Source of the DNA: Amaurobius ferox
Taxonomy: Eukaryota > Arthropoda > Arachnida > Araneae > Amaurobiidae
Length of the DNA: 64,000 nucleotides
NCBI GenBank assembly: GCA_951213105.1
Contig: OX578145.1
Location: forward strand, 116,081,239-116,145,238
Direction of reading: 5' to 3'
Shown here: positions 1 through 12,423 of the stretch, piece after piece
Layout of the letters: each line of letters opens with the position of its first letter
How positions within the stretch are numbered: the first letter of the stretch is position 1
Position numbers and translations under genes: made by a program
The notes under the pieces: model-generated
The model's database searches: none
Told to the model about the DNA's origin: nothing
Seen by the model: only the letters and a program-made list of their open reading frames with translations

Positions 1-1410
1 ATCACCACTCGGTGAAAAATTGTCTTTTATTGTCAGTATTAGCTTTATAAAAAATGTTTACGATAAACACTTAGGCTAATAAACGTTCAAAGTAGGCTCC
101 TCCATTTTCTGAAGCATATTGAAAGGGAAATATTGCGATTTCTGCACTTGCTCGTATATGTCAAGTCGAATGTTGCAAACATGTCGATTTATGGCACAAT
201 TCTACAATAAACCGTTCATTCATAACCACCTGCCCCCCTGGTCCTTAAGAGAGGGCAGATTGAGGACGCATGCTGCATCGTACAAAATGCGGTTCAGTTT
301 GCACAATGATTGCAACTTACTGTCTATACACTAAAGACACACGCTGCATTAGAGACGCAATACCCATGAAAAAAAAAACTGGTTTCTAGTTCACACTAGG
401 ATGGATGGACTGGCCGACAAATGCTATCTAAACATCGTATCAGTACTCCCTTCTAAAAAAACAAATTTAATTTCATTGATTTGCGTCGTTTTTATCAAGG
501 CAACATGTCCGTCAATTTGGCAACGTTTAAGAAATGTTGCCAAGTTAGCGATATTCTGCGAAATTAATTCGTAGCTCTGAATTTGCAGATCTGAAGAATA
601 AAACGTCCTGATCCCGTTTGTATATACTAAATGAAAACACTAAAATTGTATTAGAAGATATACCCGTTCTACTCTTTTTCTTTTTCAACAATCGGCTAAA
701 TGAATTTATTGGGAAAACACAATATATGAGTTTATCAGCTAAACACAATATATGAGCTTGAGAACTTTTTGCCAAAATAAATGAAAGTGATGTACGTAGT
801 CCGCAATTAATATAATTAAAAGAAAAATCAAAGAGTTCATTCATAAGATATACTTTTATATCCATTTATCCATTTATTTATTATTCAGATCGAAAAAATA
901 ATAATAAAAACATTAACAAACACATTTAATTTAATTGTGTTGCTGATCAACATAATATATCCTCATAAAATGTTAAAATTAATTAACCATTTTGATTTCT
1001 TAATACTTTTCATCGTTGCGTAAAAGCTTGTAAAAAATAAACCAAGCTGATAGATTTTCCATTTAAATTCATGTTTCAAACAATTCATGCTTTCAGATAG
1101 TGACTAATTAGTGCAAAAATCCTGCACCAAACTCAGAAATAAAGTTTTAAATCTCTTTGACGTTTTAAGCAAACGATTTTCTTCTTTTCCGTTTGGATAA
1201 ACCACGGAGTTAGAGAGTAGAACTCCTAGGAAAATGTTAAGTTTTTCATTAATATCTCGACAACCCGTGGTCTTAGAAACTCGAAACTTAGACTAAATTT
1301 TAAGTGGGGCTATTTCCAGGCTATTCACAAAATTTCATCAAATTCGGTTCAGCCGTTCTCCCGTGATGATGGGACAGACAGGCAGACAGATTTTCAATTT
1401 TATATATATA
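1..1410 (+). repeat. Family A repeat, left-truncated long unit
   Basis: Positions about 400-860 match 5570-6010 and 8160-8640 inside the two complete long units. Positions 1200-1410 match the 3' end of every other unit, including the phrase TTCGGTTCAGCCGTTCTCCC and a short GACA tract followed by TTTATATAGA-like sequence. The left end of the unit lies outside the window. No reading frame of note is present. Positions 1-380 have no match I could find in the rest of the window. Confidence 0.75.
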
Positions 1411-2820
1411 GACTAGCAGCATACCCGTTCTTCGTACGGAGTATATAATATAAAGAAACTTATAATTCGCAATCATGTGCAAACTCTGTTAATATTAAAT
1501 TTATGGCTCCTAAAGAGAAGTTTAGGAATATATGTTCTCTGCAAAATTATCTTCACGGGCAGATCTGAAGAATAAAACTTCCTGGCCCCTTTTGTAAGCA
1601 AATTTACAAAAAAAAAAAAAAAAATTTGAATCAATATATGCAACCCCGTACTACTTATATTGTTGCAGATTAGAAAATATGCCAGTGTGTTAGTAGAAGA
1701 TTACCCGTATTACAATATGAGTCTCAAAAATATTTGCCAAAATAAAAGAGATGACGTAATAAATTGAAAATATCAATAATCCCCGTACTCTTTATACGAG
1801 AAGGTTGTAATTGAGAGATTCCAATATATGCCAATATATATCAAAACATATGCCAATATACCTGTACTACTTATATTCTCATAGATTAAAAGATATACCC
1901 GTGTATTTGTAGAAGATTACTCGTACAACGTACAATATATGAGTCTAAACAATTTTTGTCATAATAAAACAATTGCGTAATAACTTGAAAATATCAATAA
2001 AATCCCCGAAAATATCAATAATAATAATGTTTAAACCTGATGACCGTAATTGATACTATCCAGTCAAAAATGCTATAAAAAAAATCAAATCGTTCTTTTC
2101 TAAAATATATTTTTATATCCATTTATTTATGATTCAAATCGAAAAAATAATTATTAAAATTAACAGACAGATTTAATTTAATTGCTTTTCTGAGTAACAT
2201 GATATAACATAAAATCTTCTTCATAAACTGCGAAATTAAATAACCATTTTGATTTCTTTATACTTTTCATTGTTCAGTAAAAACTTGTTTTAAATAAACC
2301 ATGCAGATAGATAGAACCATGCAGACCTTTAAATCATTTTTCAAATAATTCATGTTTTCAGAAAGTGACTAATTAGCGCAAAAAATCTCCCATCAAACTC
2401 AGAGATTAAAATTTAATTCACTTTCAAACGATTTTCACGTTTTTCGTTTGGATAAACCACGGAGTTAGAGAGTAGAACTCCTTGGAAAAAGTTTCGTTTT
2501 TCATTAATATCTCGACAACCCCTGGCCTTAAATACTCGAAACTTGGGCCAAATTTATGGAGGGCTATTTCAAGGCTATCCACAAAATTTCATCAAATTCG
2601 GTACAGCCGTTCTCCCGTGATGGTGAGACAAACGAAAATTTTGTTTTTTACTAATATATTGAGAACCACTGATCGTAGAAACTCCAAACATAGATTAAAT
2701 TTTAGATGGGATTATTTCCAGGCTACCCACAAAATTTCATCAAATTCGGTTCAGCCGTTCTCCCGTGATGACGGGACAAACAGACAGACAGACAGACAGA
2801 TTTAAAATTTTATATATATA
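1411..2820 (+). repeat. Family A repeat, short unit 1
   Basis: The unit starts with CTAGCAGCATACCCGTTCTT and ends with a (GACA)n tract and TATATATAGA. It is about 1.4 kb, against 2.5 kb for the long form. It lacks the internal block (TTGGCGA-rich sequence plus the 5570-6010-type segment), with the join near the repeated ATTCAAAT sequence, so it looks like an internal deletion derivative. The 3' part carries two direct copies of a roughly 145 bp module, each with a 'TTCAGCCGTTCTCCCGTGAT' phrase. It is non-coding and immediately followed by the next unit head-to-tail. Confidence 0.85.
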
Positions 2821-4213
2821 GACTAGCAGCATACCCGTTCTTCGTACGGAGTATATAATATAAAGAAACTAATAATTCGCAATCATGTGCAAATTCTGTT
2901 AAAATATTAAATTTATTGCTCCTAAAGAGAAGTTTAAGTATATATGCTCACACTATGCAAAATTATGTTCAAGGGTATATCTGAAGAATAAAACATCCTG
3001 GCCCCTTTTGTAAGCAAATTTACAAAAAAAAGGAATTGAATCAATATATGCAACTCCGTACTACTCATATTGTCGCAGATTAGAAAATATGCCAGTGTGT
3101 TAGTAGAAGATTATCCGTATTACAACATGAGTCTCAAAAATCTTTGTCAAAATAAAAGAGATGACGTAGTAAATTGAAAATATCAATAATCGCCGTAATT
3201 TTTATACCAGAAGGTCGTAATTGATTCCAATATATGCCAATATATATCAAAACATATGCCAATATACCTGTACTACTTATATTCTCGTAGATTAGAAGAT
3301 ATACCCGTGTATTTGTAGAAGATTACTCGTACAACGTACAATATATGAGTTTAAACAATTTTTGTCATAATAAAACAATGCATAATAACTTGAAGATATC
3401 AAAAATCCCTGAATCAATAATCCCCGAAAATATCAATAATAATAACGTTTGAACCTGAAGACCGTAATTGATATTATCCAGTCAAAAATGCTATAAGAAA
3501 AATCAAATCGTTCTTTTCTAAAATATATTTTTATATCCATTTGTTTATAATTCAAATCGAAAAAATAATAATTAAAATTAACAGACATATTTCATTTAAT
3601 TACGTTTCTGAGCAAAATGATATAAGATAGAATTTTCCTCATAAACTGCGAAATCAAATAATCATTTTGATTTCTTTATACTTTTGTTCAGTAAAAGCTT
3701 GTTTAAAATAAACCATGGGGATAGATTTCCCATTTAAATCATGTTTCAAACAATTCATGTTTTCAGAAAGTGACTTATTAGCGCACAAAATCTCTCACCA
3801 AACTCAAAGATAAAGTTTTAATTCACTTTCAAACGCTTTTCAAGCTTTTAGTTTGGATAAATCACGGAGTTAGAGAGTAGAACTCCTAGGAAAAAGTTTC
3901 GTATTTCAATATCTCGACAACCCCTGGTCTTAGATTCTCGAAAGTTAGGTTAAATTTATGGGACGTTATTTCAAGGCTATCCACAAAATTTCATTACATT
4001 CGGTTCAGCCGTTCTTTTGTAATGATGAGACAAACGACAATTTCGTTTTTCACTAATATCTCGAGAACCACTGACTGTAGAAACTCCAAACATGAACTAA
4101 ATTTTAAGTAGAACTATTTCCAGGCCAACAACAAAATTTCATGAAATTCAGTTCAGCCGTTCTCCCGCGTGATGACGGGCCAAACAGACAGATTTCAATT
4201 TTATTTATATAGA
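2821..4213 (+). repeat. Family A repeat, short unit 2
   Basis: Same start, internal order and end as the preceding unit, with point differences and small indels throughout, and abutting it exactly. The two short units share the same internal deletion, so the short form itself was amplified or duplicated in tandem rather than arising twice. Confidence 0.85.
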
Positions 4214-4256
4214 TTTTGCGCCATTATTTTTTATTTCCTTATATACATATAATGTA

Positions 4257-4649
4257 CTAGCAGCATACCCGTTCTTCGTACGGAGTATAAAATATAAAGA
4301 AACTTATAATTCAGATTCATGTGCAAATTATGTTAAAATATTAAATTTATTGCTCCTAAAGAGAAGTTTATGAATATCTGTTCTCATCATGCAAAATTAT
4401 CGTCACGGGCAGATCTGCAAAATAAAACATCCTGGCCCCTTTCGAAAGCAAATTTACAAAAAAAAAAAGGAATTGAATCAATATATGCAAAATGAAAGCA
4501 TTAAAATTGTATAGGACCCGTACTACTTATATACGCGAATATTAGTAGATATAACCTGTATTAGTAGATTACATGTACAAATTGAAAATATCAATAAACC
4601 CGTAATTGATTCCAATATATGCCAGAATGAAAGCACTAAAATTATATGG

Positions 4650-4704
<55 letters not shown>

Positions 4705-6758
4705 CATACTACTTATATTGTCGCAGATTAGAAAATATGCCTGTATGTTAGTAGAAGATTACCTTTATTACAATATGAGTCTAAAAAATCTTTGCCGAAA
4801 TAAAACAGATGACATTATAAATTGAAAATTTCAATTATCCCCGTAATCTTTATACCAGAAGGTCGTAATTGATTCCAATATATGCCAATATATATCAAAA
4901 TATGTGCCTATATACCTGTACTACTTATATTCTCGTAGATTAGAAGATAACGCGTGCATTTATAGAAGATTACTCGCACAACGTACAATATGTGAGTTTC
5001 AACAATTTTTGTCATAATAAAACAATGGTATAATAATTTGAAAATAACAATAATCCCTGAATCAATAATCCCCGAAAACATCAATAATAATAATGTGTAA
5101 CCTGAAGACCGTAATCGATATTTTCCAGTCAAAAATGCAATGCCAATGCAATTTATTTTATATACATATCTCTATTATTCAAATCGGAAAAGATTTAATT
5201 AAAATCGTATGCCACATAACACATTGGATTTACATCCATTGCTAAACGACATGATATCAGTTGCTTCAAATAAATTGATGGAAATCATATCGTCGGAATA
5301 ATGCTATCTCCATGAAAGGTTTGCCGATATTTTCTTCAATTTAGCGATAACTTAAAAAATCGCCAAAATTATCGCCAAGTGGGGCTGTAAAACTGATAGT
5401 CCCATTTTGCGACAAATTGACGAAACATCATCATAATATTATCCCCTAACAAAACACAATTAATTTCATTTATTAAGCGCAATTTTATCAATTTCATGAC
5501 ATTTTTATAGATTCACAAACATTTTTATCAACTTGGTGATATTTTAAAAATTCGATAAATGTGTTACTAAGTAGGATGGATAGACTGACCCACAAATGCT
5601 ACCGAAACATCATTTCAGTACTGTGTTCTAAAAAAACGAATTTAATTTCATTGATTTGCGTCGTTTTTAGCAATTTGGCGATATTTCCGTCAATTTAGCA
5701 AAGTTTAAGAAAAGTTGCCAAGTTAGCGATATTCCGCCAAATTCGTAGCTCTGAAATTGCAGATCTGAAGAATAAAACATCCTGATCCCGTTTGTATATA
5801 CTAAATGCAAACACTAAAATTGTATTAGAAGATATACCCTTTCTACTCTTTTTCTGTTTCAACAATCGGATAAATGAGTTTATTGGTAAACACAATATGA
5901 GTTTATTAGCTAAACACTATATAAAAGCTTAAAAGCTCTTTCTCAAATGAAAGTGATGTACGCAGTCCGTAATTAATATAATTAAAAGAAAAATCAAACC
6001 GTTCATTTACTAAATATATTTATACATCTATTTATTTATTATTCAAATAGAAAAAATAATAACAAATATTAAGAAACGCATTTAATTTAATTGCGTTGCT
6101 GAGCAACATAATATAATAAAGAATCTTCCTCATAAACTGCGAAATTAAATAACCATTTTGATCTCTTCCCCATAAAATGCAAAAATAATAACCATTTTGA
6201 TTTCGTTATACTTTCCATTGTTTAGTAAATGCTTGACCATGGAGTTAGATTTGCCATTAAAATTCATGTTTCAAACAATTCATGCTTTCAGATAGTGACT
6301 AATTAATGCAAAAATCCTGCACTAAGCTCAGAAATGAAGTTTTAAATCACGTTGACGTTTTAAACAAACGATTTTCATCCTTTCCGTTTGGATAAACCAC
6401 GGAGTTAGAGAGTAGATCTCCTAGGATAAAGTTCCGTTTTTCATTAATATCTCGACAACCCCTGGTATTAGAAACTCGAAACTTAGGCAAAATTTATGGG
6501 GGGCTATTTTAAGGCTACTCACAAAATTTCATTAAATTCGATTCAGCCGTTCTCTCGTGATGATGAGACAAACGAAATATTCGTTTTTCACTAATATCTC
6601 AACCACTGGTTATGGAAACACCAAACATGGACTAAATTTTAAGTGGGACTATTTCTAGGCTACCCACAAAATTTCATCAAATTCGGTTCAGCCGTTCTCC
6701 CGTGATGATGGGACAAACAGACAGACAGACAGACAGATTTTCATTTTTATTTATATAG
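4257..6758 (+). repeat. Family A repeat, long unit 1
   Basis: A complete 2.5 kb copy, starting at CTAGCAGCATACCCGTTCTT and ending in GACAGACAGACAGA plus TTTATATAGA. It includes the roughly 1.1 kb segment (about 5150-6180) missing from the short units, which contains TTGGCGA/TCGCCAA motifs also seen in family B. An (AT)n tract at 4652-4702 is private to this copy. A 43 bp AT-rich spacer (4214-4256) separates it from the previous unit. Confidence 0.85.
4652..4702. repeat. (AT)n microsatellite
   Basis: About 50 bp of uninterrupted AT dinucleotides inside a family A unit; absent at the homologous place in the neighbouring units. Confidence 0.95.
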
Positions 6759-9376
6759 ACTAGCAGCATACCCGTTCTTTGTACGGAGTATATAATATAA
6801 AGAAACTTATAATTCGCTATCATGTGCAAATTCTGCTAAAATATTAAGTTTATTGCTCATAAAGAGAAGTTTAAGAATATTTGTTCTCACTATGCAAAAT
6901 TAACTTCACGGGCAGATCTGAAGAATAAAACATCCTGGCCCCTTTTGTAAGCAAATTTACAAAAAAAAAGGAATTGAATCTATATATGCCACTCTGTACT
7001 ACTCCACCTGGGAACACCGCGTGTTGTTGGCACTTTTCGGGCGCTGTAGCCCAGTGGTTTGCGCGCGATTCTCGCCTCTGCCAGAACTGCCGCCGTGTTC
7101 ATGCGGAGTACGATCACGTTAAACATGTGGGTCCGTAAGTTCTTCTGAGAGGTTGGTGGCAGGGGAAGGAGGTAACGGTCCCTGTGGATGCCTCCCCCAC
7201 TGGGTTCCGGTCTAAATTGTGTGGCACTTCCCGGCCGTCCAAACAGTTACCTTACACCTTTCTGGTAGGTCGGACGGTCTGGGTCTCAACAACAACAACA
7301 GCAACAACGCTGTACTACTTATATTGTCGCGCATTAGAAAATATGCCAGTGTGTTAGTAGAAGATGACCCGTATTAGAATATGAGTGTCAAAAATATTTG
7401 CCAAAATAAAAGAGATGACTTAATAAATTGAAAATATCAGTAATCCCCGTAATCTTTATACCAGAAGGTCGTATTTGATTCCAATATATGCCAATATATA
7501 TCAAAATATATGCCAATATACATGTACTACTCATATTCTCGTAGATTAGAAGATATGCCCGTGCATTTGTAGAAGATTACTCCTACAACGTACTATGTAT
7601 GAGTTTCAACAATTTTCGTCATATTTAAACAATGGCATAATAACTTGAAAATATCAATAATCCCTGAGTCAACAGTCCCCAAAAATATCAAGAATAATGA
7701 TGTTTAAACCTGAAGACCGTAATTGATATTATCCAGTCAAAAAAACAATGCCAATGAAATTTATTTTATATACATATCTTTATTATTCAAATCGGGAAAG
7801 ATTTAATATAAAATCATATACCGCATAACACATTGGTTCCGTTGCTAAGCAAGATGATAATATTTGCTTCAAATAAATTGATAGAAATCATATCGTCTGA
7901 ATAATGCGATCTCCATAGAAGGTTTGGCGTCATTTTAGTCAATTTGGCGATAACTTAAAAAATCGCCAAATTTATCGCCAAGTGGGACTGTAGAACTGAT
8001 AGTCCCATTTTGCGACAAATTGACGAAACATCATCACAATACTATCCCCTAACAAAACACACTTAATTTCATTTATAAAGCGCGAATTTTATCAATTCCT
8101 TGATATTTTTATGGATTGACAAATATTTTTATCAATTTGGTGATATTAAAAAAATTCGTTAAATGTGTTACTAAGTAGGATGGATGGACTGTCCAACAAA
8201 TTCCTACCGAAACATCATTTCAGTACTCTATTCTAAAAAAACAAATCATTGATTAGCGTCATTTTTTTAAATTTGGAGACATTTCCGCTAATTTGGTGAA
8301 GTTTAAGAAAAGTTACCAAGTTATTTAGAGATATTCCACTAAATTCGTAGTTCTGAATTTGCAGATCTGAAGAATAAAATATTCTGATCCCGTTTGTATA
8401 TACTTAATGAAAACACTAAAATTGTATTATAAGATACACCCGTTCTACTCTTTTTCTGCTTCAACAATCGGCTAAATGAATTTATTGGGTAAACACAATA
8501 TATGAGTTTATTAGCTAAACACAATATATGAGCTTGAAACCTCTTTGCTAAAATAAATGAAAGTGATGTACGCAGTCCGCAATTTATATAATTAAAAGAA
8601 AAATCAAACCGTTCATTTAAAAAGTATATTTTTACATCCATTTATTTATTATTCAAATAGAAAAAATAATAACAAATATTAAGAAACACATTTAATTTAA
8701 TTGCATTGCTGAGCAACATAATATAATAAAGAATCTTCCTCATAAACTGCGAAATTAAATAACCATTTTGATCTCTTCCCCATAAAATGCAAAAATAATA
8801 ACCATTTTGATTTCGTTATACTTTCCATTGTTTAGTAAATGCTTGACCATGGAGTTAGATTTTCCATTAAAATTCATGTTTCAAACAATTCATGCTTTCA
8901 GATAGTGACTAATTAATGCAAAAATCCTGCACTAAGCTCAGAAATGAAGTTTTAATTCACGTTGACGTTTTAAACAAACGATTTTCATCCTTTCCGTTTG
9001 GATAAACCACGGAGTTAGAGAGTAGATCTCCTAGGATAAAGTTCCGTTTTTCATTAATATCTCGACAACCCCTGGTATTAGAAACTCGAAACTTGGGCAA
9101 AATTTATGGGGGGCTATTTTAAGGCTACTCACAAAATTTCATTAAATTCGATTCAGCCGTTCTCTCGTGATGATGAGACAAACGAAATATTCGTTTTTCA
9201 CTAATATCTCGAGAACCACTGGTTATGGAGACTCCAAACATGGACTAAATTTTAAGTGGGGCTATTTCTAGGCTACCCACAAAATTTCATCAAATTCGGT
9301 TCAGCCGTTCTCCCGTGATGATGGGACAAACAGACAGACTGACAGACAGACAGATTTTCAATTTTATTTATATAGA
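6759..9376 (+). repeat. Family A repeat, long unit 2, split by a SINE
   Basis: A head-to-tail continuation of the previous unit with the same start and end motifs, and the last unit of the array. The stretch 8640-9370 is very close to 6035-6757 of the previous unit, closer than to the short units, which suggests a recent tandem duplication of the long form. It is interrupted by the SINE at 7004-7309. Confidence 0.85.
7004..7309 (+). mobile_element. tRNA-like SINE insertion with 10 bp target-site duplication
   Basis: This GC-richer insert breaks a family A unit and is flanked by direct copies of CTGTACTACT (6994-7003 and 7310-7319); uninterrupted copies of the unit have a single similar site. 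It contains a good pol III A box, TAGCCCAGTGGTT (7047-7059). A weaker B-box-like GTTCATGCGG follows about 35 bp later. The insert ends in a (CAA)n-type tail (7289-7309). Its size of about 306 bp, the tail and the duplication fit a tRNA-derived SINE mobilised by a LINE. No intact tRNA fold is claimed. Confidence 0.8.
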
Positions 9377-9461
9377 TTTGTGCAACATACGAGATGCAGT
9401 GCACAACGTACAGTGCGTCGTGAATCCTCAATGTGTGCCCAGCCTTGATTCTCTATTATAA

Positions 9462-10260
9462 ATGTCAGTATTAGAGGCTAGGAAAGACCTGCCTCTCTTG
9501 GGTTTACCTACTAAAAATTTTGTGGATTTTAGTCGCCCTCGCATTCATCCTGGAAATCGTTGCGTCCTACCCCAGGAGATTCTTCCCGACCGTCAGTGCA
9601 GTATTTTTACAGACGGTTTTAAAATCGAGGCTATGCCTTCTGCGTTTTTCATGGTGACATTCTCAGTTCCTCCCATCTCTATAAGCTCAAGAATGAAAAT
9701 TCCGTCTTCCAAGCTGGGATGAGTGTTATTTATCTGGCAATTAGCCGGGCTTCCTCTAATAAGACAAGTGTAAATATCCATTCAGACAGTCTCTCCTCTA
9801 TCTCGGTACTTATATCTACACAAAATAAATCGAAATTTCATAATGATATTGAAGTTAATATTTTAAATTCTAATGTGGAGTAAAGACCCATGTTAGTATT
9901 CCTGGTAACGAGATTGTGGATAAACACGCCAAGTTAGCTGCTTCGACTAGGGAGCTCCTGGATATTCCTATTCCATATTCCTATATTACTGCCTTTCTTA
10001 AATCTTTTCTTTTTAGGGAATGGCAGAAGTTCTGGGACTGCTCAGTCTGGGGTGACAGGGCCCGACGGTACATGACAAGGGTTGATACTAACTTGCATAT
10101 TAAAAATGAATGTTTATATTGCTTTTTCACCTGTCATTTTGTGTATTATTTAAAAAGATTTAAACTTAAAACAACCCCTAACTGTAAATGCAACATGGTC
10201 GGTGATGTTAAACACTATGTTTTTACTTTAGTCTTGGCTTACTCCCGTTCTGTCTAAAAG
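9462..10260 (+). pseudogene. Non-LTR retrotransposon 3' fragment (RNase H and C-terminal region), decayed
   Basis: The reading frame from 9462 contains SIFTDGFKIE, which matches the start of retroelement type-1 RNase H domains (IFTDGSK, first catalytic Asp). After stops and a frame change, a second open stretch (about 9905-10257) reads GNEIVDKHAKLAAST, the C-terminal RNase H motif with its conserved Asp. Next come FLREWQ-like sequence and a Cys/His-rich C-terminus (CNMVGDVKHYVF). This is typical of Jockey/I-type elements that end their ORF2 in RNase H. At least one stop separates the two parts, so it is non-functional. No RT domain is seen upstream; family A ends at 9376. Confidence 0.75.
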
Positions 10261-10286
10261 ATAAGAGAATGTATTACTATTGCCTC

Positions 10287-10422
10287 TTGTATTTCTGCAG
10301 ATTCTGTCTGACTCTTTGTATTTTTTTATTATTATTATTATTATCATTATTATTACTATTATTAATAATAATAGTAATATTATTATTATTCCCTTGTATT
10401 TCTGCAGATTCTGTCTGAGTTT

Positions 10423-10477
<55 letters not shown>

Positions 10478-10545
10478 TTCTTGTATTTCTGCAGATTCTG
10501 TCTGAATCTTTGCTATTATTATTATTATTATAATTATTAATATTC
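10287..10545. repeat. Three-copy minisatellite with (ATT)n tracts
   Basis: CTTGTATTTCTGCAGATTCT occurs three times (near 10287, 10391 and 10480), each followed by a long (ATT)n or (TTA)n run. It follows directly on the RNase H relic and may derive from that retroelement's 3' end. Confidence 0.85.
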
Positions 10546-10621
10546 CCTTTGGTGTTGACCTCTGCAAATGAAGTGTTTTTATTATATTACTGAATTTTTT
10601 TAAATTGTTAAATAGGTGTTT

Positions 10622-10945
10622 TTAATAATTTCCAACATAGTTGTAAAGTGTTTATGACTTTGTTCATTCTGTCTGTCTGTCTGTCCGTACGCACGATAAC
10701 TGCCGTAAAAATAACTTTATCAAAAAAAAAATGCTAGCATGTTGTTGAGACGGTCTGTGGGACGTATGGGAATGAAAATTAATAATATCACCCAATTAGT
10801 TTCGAATTTAGCCCTGGATGAAAAAATAAAATACATTGAACCCTATGGAACCTAATTTTTCAAACATTTTTTAAGCGAATTGAAAATTCACAAATTGCTT
10901 CGAAAGTTTTAGGAAATATTCAAGTTATCCCATTTGCAGCATCGT
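10622..10945 (-). repeat. Family D repeat, 3' end fragment
   Basis: On the - strand this is the end of family D: a poorly conserved terminal hairpin, the phrase AATGAACAAAGTCATAAACA, a (GACA)n tract, and the stretch down to TGGGATAA-like sequence. The match to complete copies (for example 31143-32134) stops near 10945. Confidence 0.75.
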
Positions 10946-11466
10946 AATGATGGAACACTGCTATTTGTACTCATAGTAATACATAGTCTATGTAAAGTTG
11001 CAGTCTTTCTACTAAAAAAATTAATTAAAATTTTAATAATACTGGATTTTAAATTCTGTGAACTGTTTAACATACAACTAAAGGAATATACATTTGTAAC
11101 ATAATAAAATAGACAATTATCTCACAGCGCTGAAATGTGAGCATTAAAATAGCACTCCTCGTTTTATAACGCTCTTGTAATGCAGGTTGCTCGATGTCGC
11201 CGAAAACCTACGGTATAACGTGTGTAAAATTTATCAAATTCTACTGGGCGTAAAATAAGATTAAATTGTCATATGGACTGGTTTCTCTACAATGAAACGA
11301 TATTATCTTCATAAAAATAATAATTCGGAAAGAATGACTGCCAACCATGTAAAATACAAAAAAAAAATGTAACTCCACTTTATTTTACATATTGTTTTTA
11401 AATATAAAATTCCATAAAGATACACACATTCGTTCTTGTGTAATCATGCTCAAACAAACTAAAAAA
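10946..11466. other. Unassigned intronic sequence
   Basis: AT-rich, no convincing ORF and no match that I could see to the other families. It lies between a truncated D and a complete B element. Confidence 0.5.
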
Positions 11467-12423
11467 TCTGATGTGGGCAACACATGACTTTCCTTATATA
11501 ATGTAATGAATTTACTACTTTTACAGTAAAAAAATAGGTTTTTCTTATAGTAGATACTAATATTCTTTCCAAGATCTTGAATTTTCGACAATTAGTCATC
11601 ATTTTCATTAATTTAGCGTCATTTTTATCTATTTGGCGAGATTTTCGTTAATTTGGCAACATTTCAAAAAGTCGCCAAGTTGGCGACATTCCGCCAAATT
11701 CGTCTCCAAAATCTCGCGAAGCGTTATGGACGAAGAAATAAGTTGTTCTTACAGCAGATAAATGACTATTGGCGTTCAAATACAAAAGTATTACTCAAAG
11801 TATCTTTTTTCATGAATGGAACGAGATAGATACACGAGAATGATGTCACCCAATTTATCGCATGGTATTACATATGAAAAGTGAACATCTTTCTCAATAG
11901 GAAATATTTTTTTTTTCATTTTATATGACTTTTTAATAATTTTTTTGAAAAATGTGCAATATCTAGAGAACGGTTCATGTTAGCGTTCTAAAATTTATGT
12001 CAATCGTTTTCTAATGAAACATTACATAAGAAATGTCTATTTGCGTAACTTTATTAGTGGTTTTGATTTTTTGACGTTTTTTTCAAAATTTTATTCGAAA
12101 ATTTAGGGGGGTCTGAACATTCGATTACGCATTAAAACAATAGGCTTCCAGTGTTTACGGATTGTGATTTTTGTACCAAATTTGGTTCGAATCGGTCCAT
12201 TCGTTCGTCAGTTATCGTCTCCACAGACTCACTGACACACACACACACACACACACACATACTTTCACACACACACACACATACACACACACAGACATCA
12301 CTTCAAAAATGTTTGATTCGTGATCAGGGATGCTTGAAACGTGCTCTCCCGTCGAAAACTCGAATTCGAATTTTCGACCCCGTTACAATACTTTCCTTAT
12401 ACATTATGTATATAAGGAAAGTA
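11467..12423 (+). mobile_element. Family B element, complete copy
   Basis: It begins TCTGATGTGGGCAACACATG after an A-run. It passes through TTGGCGA-type palindromes (TCGCCAAGTTGGCGA) and an (AC)n microsatellite. It ends in the near-perfect hairpin CTTTCCTTATACATTATGTA-TATAAGGAAAG at 12391-12423. The start also contains ACTTTCCTTATATAATG, which is complementary to the last arm of the terminal hairpin, so the two ends form an offset inverted repeat. No transposase frame is present; apparent frames rich in Thr-His come from the microsatellite. Confidence 0.8.

Noticed and set aside
545..865. Recurrent 100-codon frame on - (also 5695-5895, 8339-8641)
   Set aside because: The copies are the same segment of family A; composition is AT-driven, the frame is lost in other copies and no domain is recognisable.
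7040..7120. A tRNA gene
   Set aside because: Only an A box and a weak B box are seen and no cloverleaf can be drawn; the CAA tail and duplications show a SINE.
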